Translations under genes and position numbers: made by a program
NCBI GenBank assembly: GCA_002440945.1
Contig: DJWG01000091.1
Coordinates: 21,196-33,758, forward strand
Direction of reading: 5' to 3'
Length of the DNA: 12,563 bases
Source: Rhodobacteraceae bacterium UBA6236
GTDB taxonomy: Bacteria > Pseudomonadota > Alphaproteobacteria > Rhodobacterales > Rhodobacteraceae
Notes under the pieces: generated by a model
Database searches by the model: none
What the model was told of the DNA's origin: nothing
The model's input: the letters and a program-made list of their open reading frames with translations, nothing else
Shown: positions 1-5,693 of the stretch, in pieces
Numbering within the stretch: the stretch's first letter is position 1
How the letters are laid out: each line of letters opens with the position of its first letter

Positions 1-1134
1 TACGGCACCGCCAACACCAACCAGATGCTGATGGAGTTCATGGGCCTCCACCTTCCGGGATCAAGCTTCGTGAATCCGGGAACCGACCTCCGCGCCGCCC
101 TGACGGGTGCAGCCGTCGAACGGGCGGCGGCCATCACGGCGCTAGGGGCGGAGTATTGCCCGGTGTCCGAGGTGCTGGACGAACGCGCCTTCGTCAACGG
201 TCTTGTGGGGCTGATGGCCACCGGCGGATCGACGAACCTGGTCCTCCACCTGCCCGCCATGGCCCGCGCCGCCGGGATCGTGCTGGACCTCGAGGATTTC
301 GATGCCATCTCGAACGTGGTGCCGCTGATGGCGAAGGTCTATCCGAATGGCCTTGCCGACGTGAACCACTTTCATGCCGCGGGCGGACTGGCCTTCCTGA
401 TCGGCGAACTGCTGGCGGCGGGGCTTCTGCATGACGACACCCGCACCGTCGCCGGTCCGGGGCTGGCGCGCTACACGCAGGAACCGAAACTCCGCGACGG
501 CCACCTGGTCTGGGAGGCAGGGGCGGGCCACACCCTCAACGACCGGATCCTGCGCCCGGTCGCGGACCCGTTCCAGCCGACCGGCGGCCTGCGCCAGTTG
601 CAAGGCAACCTCGGGCGCGGGGTGATGAAGGTCTCGGCCGTGGCCCCCGATCATCGCGTGATCGAAGCCCCGGCCCGGGTCTTCGACGACCAGGCCGAAG
701 TGAAGGCCGCCTTCGCGCGCGGTGACTTGACCGCCGACGCCGTGATCGTTGTCCGTTTCCAGGGCCCGCGCGCCAATGGCATGCCGGAGCTTCATTCCCT
801 GACACCCACGCTTTCGGTCCTGCAGGATCGCGGGCTGAAGGTCGCGCTGGTGACCGATGGCCGCATGTCGGGCGCCAGCGGCAAGGTTCCGGCGGCGATC
901 CATGTCTGTCCCGAAGCCGCAGATGGCGGTCCGCTTGCGCGCCTGAAGGATGGCGACCGGATCCGCGTCGATGCTGTCGCAGGCACGATCGAGGTTCTGG
1001 AACCGGGTTTCGAGGCGCGCGCACCGGTCCTGCCGGATTTGTCCCGCAATCGCCATGGCCACGGGCGCGAATTGTTCGAAGCCTTCCGACGGTCAGTCGG
1101 TCCGGCAGTGACCGGGGCTGCTGTAGTGCTATGA
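1..1134 (+). CDS. edd: 6-phosphogluconate dehydratase, C-terminal part (5' end outside window)
   Basis: This enzyme dehydrates 6-phosphogluconate to 2-keto-3-deoxy-6-phosphogluconate (KDPG), the first dedicated step of the cytosolic Entner-Doudoroff pathway. The frame is open from base 1 and ends with TGA at 1132-1134, giving 377 residues of a family usually about 600 long; roughly the first 220 are missing. The visible part opens with [20 protein letters not shown], a hallmark of Edd in the IlvD/Edd family. In relatives a conserved [4Fe-4S]-ligand cysteine lies just before this motif, so it falls outside the window. Other family motifs are [17 protein letters not shown] (214-264) and [18 protein letters not shown] (853-906), which resembles the C-terminal swivelling-domain signature of IlvD/Edd. 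The following eda gene on the same strand supports Edd over the paralogue dihydroxy-acid dehydratase (IlvD). No frameshift is visible. An internal ATG at 25 is not the start, because the conserved motif precedes it. Confidence 0.96.
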   Translation, partial: YGTANTNQMLMEFMGLHLPGSSFVNPGTDLRAALTGAAVERAAAITALGAEYCPVSEVLDERAFVNGLVGLMATGGSTNLVLHLPAMARAAGIVLDLEDFDAISNVVPLMAKVYPNGLADVNHFHAAGGLAFLIGELLAAGLLHDDTRTVAGPGLARYTQEPKLRDGHLVWEAGAGHTLNDRILRPVADPFQPTGGLRQLQGNLGRGVMKVSAVAPDHRVIEAPARVFDDQAEVKAAFARGDLTADAVIVVRFQGPRANGMPELHSLTPTLSVLQDRGLKVALVTDGRMSGASGKVPAAIHVCPEAADGGPLARLKDGDRIRVDAVAGTIEVLEPGFEARAPVLPDLSRNRHGHGRELFEAFRRSVGPAVTGAAVVL

Positions 1135-1144
1135 AGAAATTTTC

Positions 1145-1179
1145 GCCTCCGGCGGGGATATTTTAACCAAGATGAAAGG
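1145..1179 (+). repeat. Short intergenic repeat, copy 1, just after edd
   Basis: Ten bases after the edd stop lies GCCTCCGGCGGGGATATTTT followed by AACCAAGATGAAAGG. It matches the reverse complement of 1293-1332 at 29 of 35 positions by eye, and the copy inside soxD (8650-8689) similarly. With the preceding C, its first bases form a small stem CGCC-TCC-GGCG followed by a T-containing stretch, so it could act as a weak 3'-end or attenuation signal for edd. I recall very similar sequences between genes of many Rhodobacteraceae, but could not check this. Confidence 0.7.
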
Positions 1180-1230
1180 ATCATCGGCAAGTCTCGGGAC
1201 TACGGAAGCCAGAATTTCTGCCTCCGTCAG

Positions 1231-1273
1231 GATGCCCGGTCCGCGGCCCCTCTGCCGCAGCGACCGGGGCATC
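1231..1273. other. Strong imperfect stem-loop between edd and eda
   Basis: GATGCCCGGTC (1231-1241) pairs with GACCGGGGCATC (1262-1273) with one bulged G. Inside it GCGGC (1243-1247) pairs with GCCGC (1254-1258) around a six-base loop. No T-run follows on either strand, so it is not a standard intrinsic terminator. It lies between two oppositely oriented repeat copies (1145-1179 and 1293-1332). It may be an RNA processing or stability element on the edd-eda transcript, or part of a palindromic repeat unit. Its function is unknown. Confidence 0.5.
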
Positions 1274-1292
1274 GAAACCCGCGCGGCCTGCC

Positions 1293-1332
1293 CTTTTCTT
1301 CTTTGTAAAAATACTCCCGCCGGAGGCGTCCG
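1293..1332 (-). repeat. Short intergenic repeat, copy 2, just before eda
   Basis: This 40-base element is the same unit as 8650-8689, with 37 of 40 positions identical by eye (two adjacent differences at 1307-1308 and one at 1328). It is also the inverted partner of 1145-1179. In the orientation used for the other copies (GCCTCCGGCGGGAGTATTT) it reads on the minus strand, against eda. It ends 21 bases before the eda ATG, so it probably forms part of the eda 5' leader. Confidence 0.75.
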
Positions 1333-1353
1333 AGCTTGACGATGGAGCCGCCG

Positions 1354-1995
1354 ATGACCCCTGCCGAACAGTCGCTTGCCACCGAACGGATCTGCCGCCT
1401 TGCTCCGGTGGTGCCGGTCCTTGTGATCGATGATGCGGCCCATGCCCTGCCGCTGGCGCGGGCGCTGGTGGCGGGGGGGCTTCCTGCGCTGGAGGTCACG
1501 TTGCGGACCCCGGCGGCGCTTGAGGTGATCCGCGCCATGGCCGGTGTTGACGGGGCCATGGTCGGGGCGGGCACCTTGCTCACTCCGGCGGATGTCCGCG
1601 CGGCCAAGGCGGCGGGCGCGACTTTCGGGGTGTCGCCCGGCGCGACGGAGGCACTTCTGCGGGCCTGCGCGGAGGAAGGATTGCCGCTTCTGCCGGGGGC
1701 CGCGACGGCGACCGAAGCGATGATCCTGCTGGACCGCGGCTACAGCGTGCAGAAGTTCTTTCCCGCCGAGGCCGCGGGCGGTGCCGCTGCCGTGAAAGCC
1801 ATCGGCGCGCCGATTCCGCAGGTGCGCTTTTGCCCGACCGGCGGTATCAGCCTTAAGACCGCGCCCGATTACCTGTGTCTGCCGAATGTGCTCTGCGTCG
1901 GCGGCAGCTGGGTGGGGCCAAAAGACAGGATGGTTGCCGGAGACTGGGCCGGCATCACCGCCCTGGCCGCCGAAGCCGCGCGCCTGCCGCGCTGA
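1354..1995 (+). CDS. eda: KDPG aldolase (2-dehydro-3-deoxy-phosphogluconate aldolase)
   Basis: This class I aldolase splits KDPG into pyruvate and glyceraldehyde-3-phosphate, the second step of the Entner-Doudoroff pathway. Enzymes of the family also act on 4-hydroxy-2-oxoglutarate. The protein is 213 residues, the same length as E. coli Eda. Visible active-site elements are the general base Glu47 and Arg51 in EVTLRT, the Schiff-base Lys134 in VQKFFPAEAAGG, and the phosphate-binding PTGGIS from residue 161, all in the order of a (beta/alpha)8 barrel. I chose ATG at 1354 because GGAG (1344-1347) sits six bases upstream. An in-frame ATG at 1342 and a TTG at 1336 would add 4 or 6 residues without a better ribosome site. 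edd lies 219 bases upstream on the same strand. The two could be one transcript, but the structured repeat-rich spacer leaves room for separate control. The gene converges on 2005-2277 with a 9-base gap. Confidence 0.96.
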   Translation: MTPAEQSLATERICRLAPVVPVLVIDDAAHALPLARALVAGGLPALEVTLRTPAALEVIRAMAGVDGAMVGAGTLLTPADVRAAKAAGATFGVSPGATEALLRACAEEGLPLLPGAATATEAMILLDRGYSVQKFFPAEAAGGAAAVKAIGAPIPQVRFCPTGGISLKTAPDYLCLPNVLCVGGSWVGPKDRMVAGDWAGITALAAEAARLPR

Positions 1996-2002
1996 GCAGG
2001 CG
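1981..2002. terminator. Possible shared 3'-end hairpin between convergent genes
   Basis: CGCCTGC (1981-1987) is a perfect complement of GCAGGCG (1996-2002) with an eight-base loop containing the eda stop codon. No T-run follows on either strand, so an intrinsic terminator is not established. Its position exactly where eda and the minus-strand gene ending at 2005 converge suggests an RNA 3'-end structure. Chance pairing in GC-rich DNA is also possible. Confidence 0.3.
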
Positions 2003-2004
2003 GA

Positions 2005-2277
2005 TCAGCCCGGCTGGCCCATCCGGCCCGACCGCCGTCGCCGGGCCGGCGTGGCCGCAGGGGCCAGCAGTCCGTCGGTCAGCACCCGGGTCATCGGGTG
2101 ATCCCCGCCCTGGCCATATTCAGCGAGGGCCGCGCGCATCGCTTCGCGCGGGTCGGTGCCGGAGCGGAGGCTCAGCGCCCAGTCAAGAAAGATCGACCGG
2201 CATTCGGGGGCGGAAATGCCCTCGATCCGGTAGCTTTCCCGGATCAACCCTTTCGGGTCCGCCTCGCTCATGTCCAT
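2005..2277 (-). CDS. Small unrecognised protein downstream of glnE
   Basis: This is a 90-residue soluble protein with no signal peptide or membrane segment, and I do not recognise the family. It has an acidic, helix-like N-terminal part (MDMSEADPKGLIRESYRIEG, then a segment around PECRSIFLDWALSL), a middle containing DPREAMRAALAEYG, and a basic Arg/Pro-rich tail. The codons are orderly and GC-biased like the neighbours, and the gene follows glnE so closely that translational coupling is likely. I chose ATG 2277 because GGGGAG (2290-2285 on the minus strand) lies seven bases before it. ATG 2292 would overlap that ribosome site, and ATG 2271 is also possible. A gene of this kind beside glnE may be conserved in the family, but I could not check. 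No function is assigned. Confidence 0.75.
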   Translation of the reverse strand: MDMSEADPKGLIRESYRIEGISAPECRSIFLDWALSLRSGTDPREAMRAALAEYGQGGDHPMTRVLTDGLLAPAATPARRRRSGRMGQPG

Positions 2278-2293
2278 CACGCGTCTCCCCATG

Positions 2294-5101
2294 TCAGTCC
2301 GATCCTGTCATATCCTCGGCCGGCTCACCCAAGACACGAGCGACGATTCCTGCCGTTTCAGCGACATGACCCGCCAACGCCGCCGCCAGCGCCGCAAGAT
2401 CGGCCATGCCGGTTTCGCGCAAGAGGAAGGCCCGCCCGCCCTCGCCGATCGCGTCCATGTCAAGCGCGCGATCGGTCAGAAGCCGCCCCCCCGCCTGCAG
2501 TCGCCAGAAGAAGCGATAGGCGGACTGGAGCTTTGCTTCATCCTCGCGCGGGATCACCCCCGTCCAGGCGCCGGAGCGCAGCTGCGCCTCGACCCGGCGG
2601 GTGGGATCGGCGGAAAGAAGGGCGGCGCATTGCGCCAGAAGCTCGATGTCCTGCAACCGTCCGGGACCGATCTTGGCCTCCCACTCGCCGTCCGTCGCCT
2701 TGGCGGCAAAGATCCGCATCCGCATGGCGGCGGTGTCGCCGCGCACCCTGGCGCCGCGGGATTTGGCGGTCAGCACCGCGCGGCGCGCGGCCTCGACATC
2801 CTGGGCCAGGTCGGCGGGGCCGGTGATCACCCGGGCACGGGTCAGGGCAAGATGTTCCCAGGTCCAGGCCTCGGTCATCTGATAATCGCTCCAGGCGGTG
2901 AGCGACGTCGCGACCGGCCCTTGCCGCCCCGAAGGGCGCAGGCGCATGTCGACCTCGTAAAGCCGCCCTTCGGCCATCGGCGCCGAGAGCGCCGTCACCA
3001 GCGCCTGCGTGAGCCGCGCGTAATAGGTCCGCACATTGAGCGGACGGGGCCCGGTGGACACATCGTCGCCCTCGGCATCGTAGATCACCAGCAGGTCGAG
3101 ATCAGAGGCTGCATTCAGCCGTTCGGCCCCAAGCGAGCCCATGCCCAGGACCACAGCGCCGCGCCCCGGGGCCGGTCCGTGTTTGCGGGCGAATTCCGCC
3201 TGCGTGAGCGGCCAGAGGGCGGAAACCACCGCCCCGGCCAGATCGGCATATTCCCGCGCCGCCTGCGCCGCATCGGACAGGCCGCGCAGGTGATGCACCC
3301 CGACACGGAAGTGCCATTCCTTGGCCCAGCGGCGCGCCGAATCCAGCGCACGTTCATAATCCGGCACCTGCGCCAGGTGGTCGGTGAGCAGGGCGGTCAG
3401 GGCAGCGGGCCCCGGCCAGGGCGCGAAGAAACTGCCGCCGATCACCGCATCCAGAACACTTGCGTTGCGCGACAGATAACCCGCCAGCGCCGGCGAGGTG
3501 GCGCAGATATCGACGATCAGGTCGATCAGCTGCGGGTTCGCCTCGAACAGCGAGAAAAGCTGCACCCCGGCGGGAAGGCGCAGCAGGAAGCCGTCGAATT
3601 GCCGCAGAGCCTCGCCCGGGTGGGCGGCGCGGCCCAGCCGGGTCAGGATTTCGGGTTCCAGCCGCCGGAAGATCGTCATCGCCCGATCAGAGCGGAGCGA
3701 GGGGTAGCTGCGCCAGCCATCGACGACAGCGGCGGTTTCGGGGTCCATTGCGGGGCGCGGGACGGCTTTTTCGGGGGCGAAGAAGCCTTCGGTGATCTCA
3801 TGGACGCGGGCCAGACGCATCAGAAGCGCCTCGCGCATCTGGCCACTTTCGGCGATGCCCATCATCCGCGCGATGCGGTCTACCCCCGCTGCTGTCACCG
3901 GCAGGTCATGGGTCTGGGCATCGTTGACCATCTGGATGCGGTGTTCGACCAGGCGGTGGGCCCGGTAATGCTCGATCAGTTCCTCGGCGTCGGCGTCGGG
4001 CACCCAGCCTTTTGCCGCGAGCGCCCGCAGACCCGGAACCGTGCCGCGCAGGCGCAGATCGGGGTCGCGCCCGCCCGCGATCAGCTGGCGGGTCTGGGTG
4101 AAGAATTCAATCTCGCGGATGCCGCCGCGCCCGAGCTTCATGTTGTGGCCCTCGATCACCAGCGGACCGGCGAGGCCCTTGTGGTCGCGGATGCGGAGCC
4201 GCATGTCATGGGCGTCCTGGATCGCGGCGAAGTCCAGATGCTTGCGCCAAACGAAGGGCGTGAGCGTCTTCAGGAACCGTTCACCGGCCGCCAGATCGCC
4301 GCCCGCCGGGCGCGCCTTGATATAGGCGGCGCGTTCCCAGGTGCGGCCCTGCGCCTCATAATACAGCTCGGCCGCCGACATCGAAATGCAGACCGGCGTC
4401 ACGCTGGCGTCGGGGCGCAGGCGCAGGTCGGTCCGAAAGACATAACCGCCCGCCGTCCGGTCAGACAGCAGCGCGGCCATCTTGCGCGCGGCGCGAATGA
4501 AGCCGGCGCGGGCGTCCTGCACATCGGAGGGATCGAAGCGGTCGTCATCGAACAGGCAGATCAGGTCGATGTCGGAGGAATAATTGAGCTCCCCCGCGCC
4601 CATCTTGCCCATCGCAAGGCTGACCATGCCCGCCGCTGTGGCAGCGTCATCCGCCGTCGCGCCGGGGATCTTGCCGCGCCGGATCTCCTCGCCGACAAGC
4701 GCCACCATCGATTGGTGGACCGCCTCATCGGCAAGGTCGGTCAGCGCGCCGGTCACCATCTCCAACGGCCAGACGCCGCCCAGATCCGCAAGCGCAGTGA
4801 GCAGCGCCAGCCGCGCCTTGGCGCGCCTGAGGCGCGGCCCCAACTCATCGACCGACAGCCCCGACAGACCGGAAAGTTCGCCGTCCTTCGCCGCTTTGGG
4901 ACCACCTGCCAGCGCCTCGGCGATCCAGTCGCGCTGGGTCTGCATCAGGCCGAAAAGATAGGGGCTGCACCCCGCCGCACCCGCGACCAGATCGCGGAGT
5001 TCGGGGGCAAGATCAGGAAACAGCGCCCGCGCCTCGGCGGCGGGGGCATCGTCATAGGGAATGGGACAGCGCGCAAGCCGCGCGGCGAAGCTTTGGGTCA
5101 T
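2294..5101 (-). CDS. glnE: Bifunctional glutamine synthetase adenylyltransferase/deadenylylase
   Basis: GlnE adds AMP to glutamine synthetase when nitrogen is plentiful and removes it when nitrogen is short, responding to PII proteins and glutamine. The 935-residue length fits the family. It shows the expected two nucleotidyltransferase halves. The N-terminal (deadenylylating) site has ELNYSSDIDL with Asp177/Asp179, followed by RTDLRLRPDA near 223 and KLGRGGIREIEF near 322. The C-terminal (adenylylating) site has GMGSLGAERLNAASDLDLLV with Asp667/Asp669, followed by a second DMRLRPSGRQG motif. Both DxD metal-binding pairs are intact, so both activities are expected. I chose ATG 5101, where family-like sequence begins (MTQSFAARL). 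An in-frame TTG at 5137 adds 12 arginine-rich residues without a clear ribosome site. The gene lies 58 bases downstream of soxG with no obvious terminator, so it may have its own promoter or receive read-through. It is followed at once by the small gene 2005-2277. Confidence 0.95.
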   Translation of the reverse strand: MTQSFAARLARCPIPYDDAPAAEARALFPDLAPELRDLVAGAAGCSPYLFGLMQTQRDWIAEALAGGPKAAKDGELSGLSGLSVDELGPRLRRAKARLALLTALADLGGVWPLEMVTGALTDLADEAVHQSMVALVGEEIRRGKIPGATADDAATAAGMVSLAMGKMGAGELNYSSDIDLICLFDDDRFDPSDVQDARAGFIRAARKMAALLSDRTAGGYVFRTDLRLRPDASVTPVCISMSAAELYYEAQGRTWERAAYIKARPAGGDLAAGERFLKTLTPFVWRKHLDFAAIQDAHDMRLRIRDHKGLAGPLVIEGHNMKLGRGGIREIEFFTQTRQLIAGGRDPDLRLRGTVPGLRALAAKGWVPDADAEELIEHYRAHRLVEHRIQMVNDAQTHDLPVTAAGVDRIARMMGIAESGQMREALLMRLARVHEITEGFFAPEKAVPRPAMDPETAAVVDGWRSYPSLRSDRAMTIFRRLEPEILTRLGRAAHPGEALRQFDGFLLRLPAGVQLFSLFEANPQLIDLIVDICATSPALAGYLSRNASVLDAVIGGSFFAPWPGPAALTALLTDHLAQVPDYERALDSARRWAKEWHFRVGVHHLRGLSDAAQAAREYADLAGAVVSALWPLTQAEFARKHGPAPGRGAVVLGMGSLGAERLNAASDLDLLVIYDAEGDDVSTGPRPLNVRTYYARLTQALVTALSAPMAEGRLYEVDMRLRPSGRQGPVATSLTAWSDYQMTEAWTWEHLALTRARVITGPADLAQDVEAARRAVLTAKSRGARVRGDTAAMRMRIFAAKATDGEWEAKIGPGRLQDIELLAQCAALLSADPTRRVEAQLRSGAWTGVIPREDEAKLQSAYRFFWRLQAGGRLLTDRALDMDAIGEGGRAFLLRETGMADLAALAAALAGHVAETAGIVARVLGEPAEDMTGSD

Positions 5102-5159
5102 GGGCCTGAGCCTTAGCCTGTTTCGGGGCGGCGTCAAAGCCGGTCCGAACAGGGGCGGG

Positions 5160-5693
5160 TCATCCGCGGGCCGCGACCTTGGCCATCGCCCCGGTCAGTT
5201 CCTCGACCGCCGTTGCGGCCATCGAACGGAAGACCCAGATCTCGATCCCCTCCGGCACCCGCCGGAAGATCGCCTGCATGTGGTTCAGCCCGCTGCGCGC
5301 GACCTTCCCAAGCGGAAAGACCGCAGGCCGCAGGTCAACCGGAACCAGACGCGCCAGCACGGCTTCCGCGCCCCCTTCCAGCCGCATGACCGCCCAACCG
5401 TCGCTCTGGTCGGTCAGGGCCGCGATCCCTGCAAGCGGCGCAGGGTCCGCCCCCAGAAGGAACGCCTGCCCGCGCCCCGTCCAGAGGACCGCCGCCCCTT
5501 CGGCTGTCAGGCTGTTGCCCGCCTGCGGCCAGCCAAGCCCCAGCTTACCCAAGGCCGAAGCAACCGCCCCAGCCTGCCCCCGGAACGGCATGACCGAAGT
5601 GATGCGGGTCGGCGCCGCCGCCACCAGCCGCGCCGCGCCACGCGCCACAGGCAAGAGGTCAGCCAGAACGTCGGTTTCGATAAGACTAGCCAC
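5160..5693 (-). CDS. soxG: Sarcosine oxidase gamma subunit
   Basis: This is the gamma subunit (177 residues) of heterotetrameric sarcosine oxidase. It is a poorly conserved subunit that packs against alpha and carries no cofactor of its own. Identification rests on position (fourth gene after soxB, soxD and soxA), size, and family-like sequence such as ITSVMPFRGQ and a C-terminal stretch around NHMQAIFRRVPEGIEIWVFR. I chose GTG 5693: GAGGGAGGG lies seven bases upstream, and the resulting N-terminus (VASLIETDVLADLLP, initiated with Met) is sensible. It overlaps the end of soxA by 8 bases, which implies coupled translation. The open frame continues upstream to 5870, but that part is a shadow of soxA with an Arg/Cys-rich, non-protein-like composition. 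It is the last gene of the operon. No clear terminator is seen before glnE. Confidence 0.88.
   Translation of the reverse strand: MASLIETDVLADLLPVARGAARLVAAAPTRITSVMPFRGQAGAVASALGKLGLGWPQAGNSLTAEGAAVLWTGRGQAFLLGADPAPLAGIAALTDQSDGWAVMRLEGGAEAVLARLVPVDLRPAVFPLGKVARSGLNHMQAIFRRVPEGIEIWVFRSMAATAVEELTGAMAKVAARG

Noticed and set aside
142..1062. Open frame of 306 codons on the minus strand opposite edd
   Set aside because: It is in register with edd codons, with no recognisable motif and atypical composition. It is a codon-bias shadow.
2270..5116. Very long open frame of 948 codons on the plus strand, antisense to glnE
   Set aside because: Its codons are in register with those of glnE, so its stops correspond to sense codons TTA, CTA and TCA, which are rare in GC-rich genes. 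The product is Arg/His/Gln/Pro-rich with no motifs, while glnE shows both catalytic DxD sites.
5102..5137. TTG start for glnE, 12 codons upstream of ATG 5101
   Set aside because: It adds an Arg-rich, non-family-like leader and lacks a convincing ribosome site.
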